Below are positions 18,150 to 26,147 of a stretch of 64,000 nt of DNA, piece after piece. Location of the stretch: the NCBI GenBank assembly GCA_002428985.1, contig DIYL01000037.1, positions 62,001-126,000 on the forward strand, written 5' to 3'. Position 1 is the first letter of the stretch. Every line of letters starts with the position of its first letter. The notes below the pieces were generated by a model. That model saw only the letters and a program-made list of their open reading frames with translations, was not told the origin of the DNA and did no database searches. The position numbers were made by a program, and so were the translations under genes. This stretch comes from Anaerolineales bacterium UBA6055 (GTDB lineage Bacteria; Chloroflexota; Anaerolineae; Aggregatilineales; Phototrophicaceae).

Positions 18150-19292
18150 ATGCTTGGTAATCTAATACGGCGATTAACACAGTTGCGACTAAAGATCCAA
18201 TATCAGGTCTATGGATCTGATATGGTGTTGGTAATTGCCACATTGGTCATTTTGGTCGCGATTGGCACAATTGGTTATGCGATACTTGAAGGCTGGGGCT
18301 GGATTGATGCCTTATATGCCACAGTAATTACTGTGACAACCGTTGGATATGGCGATCTTACACCAGATTCGCCCGGAGGACGTATATTTGCGATTGCCTT
18401 TACGCTAACAGCGATTGGCATTACAGGGTATGCACTGTCTGCTTTGGCGGCATTTGCGATTGAAAGGCAATCGTCATTGGTTGAACGAAGACTTAGGAAA
18501 CGACGCATGAAACAACTCAATGCACTCCAAGATCATATGATAGTGCTTGGAGCCGGACAGATGGGGCGGCATATTGCCAAAGAGTTTTATGACATCAACT
18601 TGCCATTTGTTGTTATCGACAATGATGAACAGCGATTAAAAGAAACCTTACTCTTCCTACAACCGGAATACTATCAGTCATTGATTGCTAATTATTTTGA
18701 GATCAGGAAGGTCGATACTGACAAGTATGAGCAGATGTCGCTATCACAACTGAGTGCGATGCTGGATGTGCCTTATGTACTTGCTGCACCAACCGATGAA
18801 CAATCATTGCTGACTGTTGGGATTGAACGGGCACGCGGGATGGTTGCGGCGTTGCGCGATGAGCGGGATAACCTCACGATTGTTGTTGGTGCTCGGGCAC
18901 TGGTCGATCAATTGGATGTTAAGAATTTCCGGATTATGGCAAGTGTTCGCGAAGAACAATTTGTCCGTAAACTTTATCTTGCTGGGGCAGATAGTGTGCG
19001 GGTTGTCAGCGAAGTCACAGGGTTTATTATGGCTTCTCATGTGTTGCATCCTGATCTTGGGGCGTGGTGGTATCAAATTCGCCAAGGTGAAAATCAGATG
19101 CGGTTTCGTGATTTTCGCGTTGCAGATTTTCCTCAATTTGTAGGTAAAACAACAGAATCCCTACGTGAGGAATTTCGGATACAAGTTTTAACGATCAAAC
19201 GTAGTGATGATGAAATTAATCTGCCTGCACCCAATACTGTCATACAGCGGGACGACATTCTCATTGGGTTAGGTATGTTCAGCGATCGCTAG
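18150..19292 (+). CDS. Potassium channel with RCK/TrkA-N domain
   Basis: 380 residues: a membrane helix at about 24-46, pore loop with selectivity filter TVGYGD (about residue 62), a second helix, and a cytoplasmic Rossmann RCK domain starting MIVLGAGQMGRHIAKEF, then a TrkA-C-like end. This 2-TM-plus-RCK plan matches MthK/Kch-type ligand-gated K+ channels. It begins eight bases after the histidine kinase stop. The stop codon overlaps that of the convergent macrodomain gene. Confidence 0.92.
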   Translation: MLGNLIRRLTQLRLKIQYQVYGSDMVLVIATLVILVAIGTIGYAILEGWGWIDALYATVITVTTVGYGDLTPDSPGGRIFAIAFTLTAIGITGYALSALAAFAIERQSSLVERRLRKRRMKQLNALQDHMIVLGAGQMGRHIAKEFYDINLPFVVIDNDEQRLKETLLFLQPEYYQSLIANYFEIRKVDTDKYEQMSLSQLSAMLDVPYVLAAPTDEQSLLTVGIERARGMVAALRDERDNLTIVVGARALVDQLDVKNFRIMASVREEQFVRKLYLAGADSVRVVSEVTGFIMASHVLHPDLGAWWYQIRQGENQMRFRDFRVADFPQFVGKTTESLREEFRIQVLTIKRSDDEINLPAPNTVIQRDDILIGLGMFSDR

Positions 19293-19729
19293 TTGACGTA
19301 GATCTCAATTGGTATGTCGAGGTCTGAAAGATATTGTTCCATTAATGGTCTAACTTGATTTACCCAATCTAGACCACCTAATCCACAACCTAACATCGGG
19401 AATGCAATAGATTTAATGTCTTTATCTTTGTAGATTCCGATAAATTGCTGTAATCCTGCTTCAATATACTCTAGCTTGGACTTGGCGCGCCAATGAGTTT
19501 TCGTTGGGAAATTGAGTATCCATTTTGTATCTGTGTGATAAAGATGCAACTGTCCAATAGTGAATGCCTCTTCATCACAGGCTTGCTTGTAATCGACAAA
19601 CATTTTAGGGTATTTGATCTTAAATTGCTTTGCTAACCCTTTTCCCATTACGCCAACAGTGTTGACCGGATTTACTAGCACTTGCATGTCTGATTCAAAA
19701 ATGTCACCTGATGTATATGTAATAGGCAT
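19289..19729 (-). CDS. Macrodomain protein, DarG-like, single domain
   Basis: 146 residues, a complete macrodomain and nothing else. It keeps NPVNTVGVMGKGLA (ADP-ribose binding), the Lys in NFPTKTHW corresponding to the DarG catalytic lysine, and the glycine loop LGCGLGGLDW. DarG-type macrodomains remove ADP-ribose from DNA bases. No DarT toxin is adjacent; a DarT-like domain does occur at 36994-38427. A housekeeping ADP-ribosyl-hydrolase role is equally possible. Confidence 0.88.
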   Translation of the reverse strand: MPITYTSGDIFESDMQVLVNPVNTVGVMGKGLAKQFKIKYPKMFVDYKQACDEEAFTIGQLHLYHTDTKWILNFPTKTHWRAKSKLEYIEAGLQQFIGIYKDKDIKSIAFPMLGCGLGGLDWVNQVRPLMEQYLSDLDIPIEIYVN

Positions 19730-19746
19730 GTGCTTTAATGCTCCAA

Positions 19747-20547
19747 TTAGAACCCGATTATATAACCAATCGCTGTAAAAACAACAAGCATCAGGCCAAA
19801 GACAACTTCTTGGATGCCAAGTATTTTAGCTGGAATTACTGTACCTCGTTGTATGAAATAAATTGCCCGTACCATGAGCATAATTAATGCGATAACCGTT
19901 AATCCGGGGACATAACCGCCTACTACAGCAAAAACTATTGAGCCAACGATGGCTATGCCATGTAAAATAAGGGAGACACTGGCATCTGTGTCACCGGATT
20001 TGATTTGTCGCAAACGTGCCCGAACATAAAATATTGTAGGAATAGCTCGGGCAATAATGATGAGTGATAACATCAAGGCTTGCTCTAATGCCCACCCACC
20101 AGCCAAACCAATGCTCACAGCAAATGCCGACATGACAGATGCACCGAGTACTTCCGGTGACCAATGCCGACTATTACCCCGAATATCAAATAACCATACC
20201 TGTAGAATTGCTACAATATATGCGGGTATCAGAGGGGCGATAACTGTTAATCTACCACCAGCTAGTGATGCCAGAAAAGCCAAAAATGCGATAAACCCAT
20301 AGAATGCAACTGCACCAACACCAACGCGAGTACGTGCATAGAGCTTTCGCTTATTTAGATCAATCCATGCAATTTTCAAAGGTTGTCGCATCAAAAATGA
20401 TGCCAGACTCAGAATGACGAGTGCTAGACCTGTACCCGATGGTGCAACCAACATTGCAAGTAGGACAGGCTCCAGCCAAAAACTCCAACCACCGTGTTCA
20501 GCGGGTAAGGCGACACTACGAATTGTTTTGCGAGTAACAGTAGCCAT
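19747..20547 (-). CDS. YwiC-like integral membrane protein
   Basis: 266 residues, about eight predicted membrane helices. The N-terminal PAEHGGWSFWLEPVLLAML and the following LMRQPLKIA identify the YwiC-like family, whose function is unknown. It sits between the macrodomain gene (17 bases) and the ABC ATPase gene (26 bases) on the same strand, so the three may be co-transcribed. Nothing in it indicates a transported substrate. Confidence 0.8.
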   Translation of the reverse strand: MATVTRKTIRSVALPAEHGGWSFWLEPVLLAMLVAPSGTGLALVILSLASFLMRQPLKIAWIDLNKRKLYARTRVGVGAVAFYGFIAFLAFLASLAGGRLTVIAPLIPAYIVAILQVWLFDIRGNSRHWSPEVLGASVMSAFAVSIGLAGGWALEQALMLSLIIIARAIPTIFYVRARLRQIKSGDTDASVSLILHGIAIVGSIVFAVVGGYVPGLTVIALIMLMVRAIYFIQRGTVIPAKILGIQEVVFGLMLVVFTAIGYIIGF

Positions 20548-20573
20548 AACGTACTCTATAGGATTGCGCTTAT

Positions 20574-21611
20574 TTAACTTTTGTCAAATGCGAGAGCTGG
20601 TAATCCCAAAGAAACATTCACATTTTGACCTCGTTGAAAATACGTATCAACGCCAGTCCGAGCGATTAATTCTGTTCCATCTGTAAGCTCTAACCCAAGC
20701 CGTTGGGTGTGACCAAAAAATTCCCGCCATTGAATGACAGCAGGTGCACCTTTGTCATCAAGATTGACACGTACAGCTTCAGGGCGGATCATTAGTTGAA
20801 CAGCACCTGATTTCTCATGGAATAATTTCACCGATCCAAGTGGGCTATTTGCAATCATACCCTGTGCTTGTGCAGGGATGAAATTCGCTTCTCCGATAAA
20901 TTGAGCAACATGTTTATTCACAGGACGATTGTAAATCGCGTGAGGGGTAGCTACTTGTACCAATTTACCCTTATGAATCACCGCGACTTCATCCGACAAA
21001 CTCAAAGCTTCTTCTTGATCATGTGTGACAAGTAGGGCAGTTGTTTGAGTTTCATGCAAAATTTCACGGACATCAGCGCGCACTTGTGAACGTAATGCTG
21101 TATCAAGATTGGAAAATGGCTCATCCATTAAGATAATATCGGGGTTTGGTGCGAGTGCGCGGGCAAGGGCAATCCGTTGTTGTTGCCCTCCGGATAATTC
21201 ATGAGGATAGGCATCAGCTTTATCCAGTAGATTAATTAATTCGAGCATTTCGCTCACTCGTTTTTGCTGTTGTTTCGATTTTACTTTATTTAGCCCGAAT
21301 GCAATGTTATCATGCACTGTTAAATGCGGGAAAAGGGCATAATCTTGAAAAATCATCCCGATCTTGCGCCGCTCTGGTGGTATCCATAGGTTGTTTGCGG
21401 CGACTTTTTGGTTATATACCCAAATTTCGCCATCATCAGGACGCTCTAGTCCCGCAATTAAGCGGAGTGTTGTTGTTTTACCGCAACCACTTTGCCCTAA
21501 AAGCACGAGTATTTCACCGGGTTCAACATCGAATGAAATATTTTCGACTGCGGTTACGTCACCATAATGTTTTGTGACGTTTTTTAATGTAATGATACTG
21601 TTAGTTGTCAA
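20574..21611 (-). CDS. ABC transporter ATP-binding protein, PotA/FbpC/CysA type
   Basis: 345 residues starting at TTG 21611, with GGGAG nine bases upstream. Motifs: Walker A GQSGCGKTTT, Q-loop FQDYALFPHLT, signature LSGGQQQRIALARAL, Walker B IILMDEPFSNLD, H-loop VTHDQEEAL, then a TOBE-like C-terminal domain (about 240-345). This subfamily energises uptake of polyamines, iron(III), sulfate/thiosulfate or similar. No permease or binding protein is next to it. A structured RNA candidate lies directly upstream. Confidence 0.9.
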   Translation of the reverse strand: MTTNSIITLKNVTKHYGDVTAVENISFDVEPGEILVLLGQSGCGKTTTLRLIAGLERPDDGEIWVYNQKVAANNLWIPPERRKIGMIFQDYALFPHLTVHDNIAFGLNKVKSKQQQKRVSEMLELINLLDKADAYPHELSGGQQQRIALARALAPNPDIILMDEPFSNLDTALRSQVRADVREILHETQTTALLVTHDQEEALSLSDEVAVIHKGKLVQVATPHAIYNRPVNKHVAQFIGEANFIPAQAQGMIANSPLGSVKLFHEKSGAVQLMIRPEAVRVNLDDKGAPAVIQWREFFGHTQRLGLELTDGTELIARTGVDTYFQRGQNVNVSLGLPALAFDKS

Positions 21612-21643
21612 CTGATTTCGCTCCCAAGCGCATTAACATAAGA

Positions 21644-21716
21644 CAGGGATCAGTCCGATAAGTAGGATAGCGAGCGCAGGTAGATCTGCTGACTGGTGCC
21701 AGCCTTCTATCCTGTC
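21644..21716 (-). promoter_or_regulatory. Structured 5' leader candidate upstream of ABC ATPase gene
   Basis: Read on the minus strand this stretch opens with GACAGG and closes with CCTGTC, and inside has GGATAG pairing with CTATCC, a GCAG/CTGC hairpin with a 6-base loop, and CAGTC able to pair with GACTG near the 3' end. The closing stem ends about 20 bases before the GGGAG ribosome binding site of the TTG-started ABC gene, which is riboswitch-like placement. I compared it by eye with TPP, cobalamin, FMN, moco, ZTP and guanidine consensus features and found no match. Confidence 0.4.
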
Positions 21717-21947
21717 TATCGTAAAGAAATACGTTTGATTGATAATGTATCAACCTCAATTGGATATAACAATAGCTTGACAGATAATTCTTTCACAACA
21801 TCAACAAAAATCAAGATTGCAACTGCGGTTAAATTAGTTTGATTGATGGCACAAAGGTGAAGAGCGAAAGCTAACTCATCCAAATTATTTTGCTATGTGG
21901 TCTTTCCAATATTGTTAATAAACATACTTTGTAACACCTCGGACGCA

Positions 21948-21972
21948 CTCATCGCAACAGTTTTGCGGTGAG
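21948..21972. repeat. Inverted repeat, 10-base arms
   Basis: CTCATCGCAA and TTGCGGTGAG pair over ten bases with one G-T pair and a 5-base loop. It lies mid-way in the 782-base gap, far from either flanking start codon. It could be part of a small RNA or a protein-binding site; no T-run follows. Confidence 0.5.
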
Positions 21973-22393
21973 ATGTAATAGAACCACGTTAAATCGTTTA
22001 AGTCCTATCGGCTATCTTCTTGCGTTTCATTAAAAATCCGTATAGGATTTAGATATATAAGAAAGCGTAGTCTATTGGAAATGAAAATATAGTGTCCAAT
22101 CTATCTACTCCAAGCGACTATCTCTTTTTTACCAGATAGCCCAAGATAGTGTCTACACGAGTGGTAAATTTCACTTTTTCAGATTCGTTAATTCGATTTT
22201 GTGGATTTGCTCACAATAAAATTAATCGGCATACGATTTAATGTTGTACATGGTTAATTTTATAGTTGTTGATGCTGGAAAATGAGCTGTTGATTTAAAT
22301 GACTTAGGTTTAGTGAGTCACACTAGACATTAAGTATTTTTCACAATAAAGTGAGTTATATGGCATAAGTATTTGTGTTACGGAGTTAACAAT

Positions 22394-22867
22394 ATGTCTA
22401 ACTGGTGGGGTTCACGTAAAAATGTGTCATCACGTCTCGTATGGGAAGTTGAGGCGATGAAAGCCACATTTGGTAATACCTTCAAATTAGTTGTACCGCC
22501 ATTCGGAGGGTTATTGTATTGGCAAGGAACAGTCGAGATTAATATGAGTATTCTCGATTCGCCGTATCATACCTTGAAGATTGTCTATCCAAAAGAATAC
22601 CCAAATCGTCCGGCAGAAGCATACTGTATCAAGCCACGTATATATAGTGAAAAACATCAGTATGAAGATGGTCAATTGTGTTTGTTTAATCCGAAAGACG
22701 GTGAACAATATGGTTGGAATCCAGCAAAGTCGACTGCTGTGACGGTTGCTGGTTGGGCGATTCAATGGTTGTATGCCTATTATACATGGCGCTCGACAGG
22801 AAAGTGGCCCGGTATTGAGGAACGTGTTAAATCAAGTACCCCGCTGCCACGTCGACGGAGACGATAG
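22394..22867 (+). CDS. E2-like ubiquitin-conjugating (UBC-fold) protein
   Basis: 157 residues. The UBC pattern is clear: LYWQGTVEINM, then IVYPKEYPNRPAEAYCI (the YPxxP segment), then GQLCLF with the probable catalytic Cys96, and a Trp-containing region GWNPAKST before the C-terminal helices. The usual HPN before the cysteine is replaced by KHQYED. In eukaryotes E2 carries ubiquitin as a thioester; bacterial E2s work in operons with E1 and JAB proteins. ATG 22394 has GGAG eight bases upstream. The tail ends in five arginines. The JAB gene follows after two bases. Confidence 0.85.
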   Translation: MSNWWGSRKNVSSRLVWEVEAMKATFGNTFKLVVPPFGGLLYWQGTVEINMSILDSPYHTLKIVYPKEYPNRPAEAYCIKPRIYSEKHQYEDGQLCLFNPKDGEQYGWNPAKSTAVTVAGWAIQWLYAYYTWRSTGKWPGIEERVKSSTPLPRRRRR

Positions 22868-22869
22868 TC

Positions 22870-24132
22870 ATGCAAATACAAGATGAGCAACAATTTCTGG
22901 AGCTCATGCGAGGTGAATTTGAGTTTTTGCGGAAGCGTTTGCGAGGAATGGCGATGATTTCACGAGGGATAGTGCCAAACTTAGTCTTGTCACAACGAGC
23001 GGTTGATAAAATGTTATCAGCTGCACGACAATATCTAGCTGATGAAACAGGTGAGGCGATGGTCGGGTTTGTTGTCGAAAATGACACACCTGAAGGATTA
23101 CCTACCATTTATGTGCTAGATACCATCTCGCCTGATGAGACAGCAATTCGTCGGTCGCATACCTTCCAGCAAGGTGATGATATTCAGGAAGAAGTTCGGT
23201 GGTGGTTGCGTGAGAATTGGGAATTTTATCGCAATCAACATCGTGGTACCGATAAACTACCTGAACAATTTGATATACCCTTATTGTATTTAGGGGATTG
23301 GCATAAACAACCAGGATCAATGATTCAACCGAGTCATGGCGACTTGATGACAGCATTGTCATATTTGGACGACGAGCCAGATATGGAGTATTTGCTGGTT
23401 CCAATTGTCACGATTGGACATGCACCGATTATTGGTGTGTCGGATTTAGAGGTGAATTATATTACTGTGCCAATGGGTAATGACTCTGATATGCGTGTCG
23501 ATTGGTGGTATATCCATCAAGATGTTCGTGTATTTCAGCCTCTTCATCCCAAAGTAGTTGATCAAGCAGAACTACCTCAAATGATGAAATATGCGTGGTA
23601 TGTGGTCTACGAGGAACGTCTCAATACAGAATATCATCGACTTGAACGAGATGGCGCATGGATTTCATCATTAATTTTGTGGGAAGCAGATGACGTGCCG
23701 TTAGAGGTTTGTTTTATTGTGGCACGACAAGGCGCACGCGAATTACTATTGCTCATTACGGACGCAGATTATCCGCATGTGCCACCAGTAGCACGTGTTT
23801 CTCCATCATTCGAGGGGCTAGACCTAACAGATGAATACAAAGCTTTTGAAGAGCTTTGGGAACGATCGACACCTGTCGAGATGCCGGAAGATTGGGAATG
23901 GCATGAAAACCTTTACCTATCGGATTTCGTAGAAGCTGTAGAGGTACATCTTGGTTTACGTCAACCGTCTAAGGTCACGATTCCAGTGATTGATGAAGAT
24001 GACAGTGCAACTATTGACGCTTCAGAAGCTGAAGAGGCTACAGATGAAGGCGATCAGGATACTGTTGATGAATCAGATGATACAAACTCTAATGATGTAG
24101 AAGATAATACAACGAAGGAAGAGGCGACATAA
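22870..24132 (+). CDS. JAB/MPN-domain protein with C-terminal E2/RWD-like domain
   Basis: 420 residues. Residues about 35-190 are a JAB (Mov34/MPN) domain, the fold of ubiquitin isopeptidases: the conserved Glu is E59 in ETGE, and the metal motif reads H145-K-Q147-P-G...S155...D158. The second histidine of the normal HxH is Gln147. Residues about 240-345 contain LLLLITDADYPHVPPV, the YPxxPP hallmark of E2/RWD folds, without a catalytic Cys, so an inactive E2-like module seems fused on. The last 50 residues are acidic and probably disordered. Flanked two bases on either side by the E2 and E1 genes. Confidence 0.8.
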   Translation: MQIQDEQQFLELMRGEFEFLRKRLRGMAMISRGIVPNLVLSQRAVDKMLSAARQYLADETGEAMVGFVVENDTPEGLPTIYVLDTISPDETAIRRSHTFQQGDDIQEEVRWWLRENWEFYRNQHRGTDKLPEQFDIPLLYLGDWHKQPGSMIQPSHGDLMTALSYLDDEPDMEYLLVPIVTIGHAPIIGVSDLEVNYITVPMGNDSDMRVDWWYIHQDVRVFQPLHPKVVDQAELPQMMKYAWYVVYEERLNTEYHRLERDGAWISSLILWEADDVPLEVCFIVARQGARELLLLITDADYPHVPPVARVSPSFEGLDLTDEYKAFEELWERSTPVEMPEDWEWHENLYLSDFVEAVEVHLGLRQPSKVTIPVIDEDDSATIDASEAEEATDEGDQDTVDESDDTNSNDVEDNTTKEEAT

Positions 24133-24134
24133 CT

Positions 24135-25067
24135 ATGAGCGATACGTGGGAGCGCGTCGAACGACTCATTGGCTCGGAGAATTTGAACATCCTATCGGAG
24201 AAGAAAGTTGGCATTGTTGGACTAGGATCTGGCGGCGGATATGTCGCACTTAGTTTAGCGATGAGTGGTGTTCATAACTTTGTCCTTGTTGATAATGACG
24301 ATATTGAAGCAGGAAATGTCACACGGCATGTAGCAGATTTGCGTTATGTCGGCATGAATAAAGCGGTTGCAGTTGCTGACCTCATGAAACATCGCAATCC
24401 AGATGTTAATATTGATGTTCGTGAAGGACTGATTGAGGAACATTGGGATATTTTAGATGATATTGATATTCTGGTGGTTGCCGTTGACAACGAACAAGTG
24501 AAATATGCAATTAATGAAAAGTGCCTCGAAACGCGTTTGAGTGCGTCCTATGCAGGGGTTTATGAACGGGGTGAGGGTGGTGATCATGTGATTATCAAAC
24601 CGTTTGATGGTCCTTGTTATGCTTGTTGGGCAGAAGCTACCCGTGAAGGCATTAAAGTATCAATGAATCCCTCAGGTGAACTCGACTACGGCATGATTGG
24701 CGAAGCTGGTACGCTTGATGCAGAACCTGGTTTATGGGTCAATGTGACCAAAGTCGCGGGTATCCAGACAGATTTGATCATCAACGAGTTGTTGCGCGGT
24801 ACAAATGTACACGAAGAAATGCCTGCCAATACGATTATTGTGACCAATAATTATATGGATATCATTGAGGGTGAAGAAAGCGACCCTCATACGGGTATCT
24901 GGATAGAAATCCAACGTGACCCTGATTGTTTAGTTTGTGGTGAACGCCTGAAACAGGGTGTAAGCATGCTTGTGCAAGAGGATGAAGGCAGTATTTCTCT
25001 TGATGATCTGGCTGCATCAGATTTGATGGCAGATATTGTCTTTGAAGAGGAAGAGTCCGACGATTAG
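24135..25067 (+). CDS. E1-like ThiF/MoeB-family adenylyltransferase
   Basis: 310 residues. The Rossmann nucleotide loop is VGIVGLGSGGGYVAL (residues 25-39), followed by VDNDDIEAGNVTRH and the acidic VVAVDN region, all typical of E1/ThiF enzymes that adenylate the C-terminal glycine of ubiquitin-like proteins. Two CxxC pairs (Cys161/164 and Cys265/268) probably bind zinc as in ThiF and MoeB. The tail is acidic. Third gene of the E2-JAB-E1 operon; it begins two bases after the JAB stop and overlaps the convergent gene stop. No ubiquitin-like substrate gene is adjacent. Confidence 0.9.
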   Translation: MSDTWERVERLIGSENLNILSEKKVGIVGLGSGGGYVALSLAMSGVHNFVLVDNDDIEAGNVTRHVADLRYVGMNKAVAVADLMKHRNPDVNIDVREGLIEEHWDILDDIDILVVAVDNEQVKYAINEKCLETRLSASYAGVYERGEGGDHVIIKPFDGPCYACWAEATREGIKVSMNPSGELDYGMIGEAGTLDAEPGLWVNVTKVAGIQTDLIINELLRGTNVHEEMPANTIIVTNNYMDIIEGEESDPHTGIWIEIQRDPDCLVCGERLKQGVSMLVQEDEGSISLDDLAASDLMADIVFEEEESDD

Positions 25068-25612
25068 TCTACATTTACGTCGGTATACCATTGAGTAATA
25101 ATATTTGAGAGCGTTTGGCGATAGGCTAAGCGCTCTTTTGCTTGATAAACAGTCTGGAATAATATGGTGCCGTCGGTGGTTGGTGGCTGACCTTTGTCAT
25201 CATAGAACAGCTTAAAATCATTACGAATTGATGCAAAATAACCCTCGGCATTATATACCGCGGCACGATAGGGTAGTTGACGAATACCGATTATGAGATT
25301 GATGCTGGTGTTGTTTTGGTGTACCCACACACCAAATAATGATAAGACTTTGTAGCCAGTATACCCTTTATTGCGATACCAAATGACAACGCCTGACCAT
25401 GTTTTGAATCGGCGCACTTTAGGGCCATGAACAATAATGTGATCATAGGGTTTTTGCGCTAGTTTATCGAGTGTGTCGTATGTGTTGAGAGCATCGAGAA
25501 TAAGATCACGGGGTGATGACGGTTTTGGATTAACTGAATCTTGTCCAAATGGTTTACGGTTCGCGATGCGCTTAAGAATATCTTCGTAACGCTTTTGTTT
25601 GTCATCCCCCAT
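25064..25612 (-). CDS. Hypothetical protein (182 residues)
   Basis: I do not recognise a family. The N-terminal third is charged and helical (KQKRYEDILKRIANRK); the middle has alternating strands (VVIWYRNKGYTGYKVLSLFGVWVHQ, seen here in part) and the end is helical. No signal peptide or membrane helix. It starts 14 bases after the stop of a response regulator on the same strand, so the two may be co-transcribed. Its stop overlaps the E1 gene stop on the other strand. Whether it relates to the conjugation operon is unknown. Confidence 0.6.
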   Translation of the reverse strand: MGDDKQKRYEDILKRIANRKPFGQDSVNPKPSSPRDLILDALNTYDTLDKLAQKPYDHIIVHGPKVRRFKTWSGVVIWYRNKGYTGYKVLSLFGVWVHQNNTSINLIIGIRQLPYRAAVYNAEGYFASIRNDFKLFYDDKGQPPTTDGTILFQTVYQAKERLAYRQTLSNIITQWYTDVNVD

Positions 25613-25626
25613 GCATCAAAACCCAG

Positions 25627-25998
25627 TTAGCTAGGTTGTAGTAAGTTTTTAATGTGGTCACGCAGCTCGTTGGGAACAAATGGCTTTTGAATATATTGTG
25701 TGACTTCTTGCATTTTACCCATCAATCGATTAACACTATCGGCATTTGCAGTGAGGATAATCACATGAAACGAGGTCCCATAGCGTTGTTTTGCATATTC
25801 TAACACCTTCCATCCGTTGATATTGGGGAGGTTAAGGTCAAGTAGAATAAGCTCTGGCTGTGTTGCTTCTAGATATTCAATGGCTAACTCGCCATTCTTT
25901 ACATGAACGGGATTGATATCAAGTTCACTCAGTGTAATTTTGAGCATTTTACCAATATCAATATCGTCTTCTACAATTAAAACATTAGGCTGAGACAT
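25627..25998 (-). CDS. Single-domain response regulator (CheY-like)
   Basis: 123 residues, receiver domain only. The acidic pair is VEDDIDIG, the phospho-acceptor Asp is in LILLDLNLPNING, and the conserved Lys in YIQKPFVP. With no output domain it likely passes phosphate or binds a partner. AAGG lies ten bases before the ATG. A close paralogue lies just upstream at 26148-26528, separated by a hairpin terminator, which suggests a local duplication. Confidence 0.92.
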   Translation of the reverse strand: MSQPNVLIVEDDIDIGKMLKITLSELDINPVHVKNGELAIEYLEATQPELILLDLNLPNINGWKVLEYAKQRYGTSFHVIILTANADSVNRLMGKMQEVTQYIQKPFVPNELRDHIKNLLQPS

Positions 25999-26066
25999 GA
26001 CAATAAACCTTATATATAATAAAAATGATATAACTATATTGTAATCTATATCTCAATTTTTGTAAT

Positions 26067-26107
26067 AAAAAAAGCATATGCGATTAATATATGTCACAAT
26101 GCTTTTT
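26067..26107 (-). terminator. Intrinsic terminator after response regulator 26148-26528
   Basis: AAAAAGCAT (26069-26077) pairs with ATGCTTTTT (26099-26107) over nine bases. On the minus strand the hairpin is followed by a run of seven Ts, so it should stop transcription coming from the 26148-26528 gene before the next regulator. Confidence 0.65.
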
Positions 26108-26147
26108 ACTAAGTGCTTAATGAAATTAGTACAATAACTCGCTTATA

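Larger units (their letters stand above)
21612..22393. other. Largest non-coding stretch of the window (782 bases)
   Basis: No open frame of more than a few dozen codons on either strand. It lies between the ABC ATPase (minus) and the E2-JAB-E1 operon (plus), so it should hold both promoters. Contents seen: the structured leader at 21644-21716, a strong hairpin at 21948-21972, a small AAATCC/GGATTT hairpin near 22025-22042, and several AGATAG/CTATCT repeats between about 22088 and 22150. No small ubiquitin-like reading frame is visible. A plausible TTCACA lies near 22340 but no good -10 follows. Confidence 0.6.

Noticed and set aside
21612..22393. A hidden ubiquitin-like gene upstream of the E2 gene
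   Set aside because: All frames are broken by frequent stops and no beta-grasp-like pattern or terminal GG is visible.
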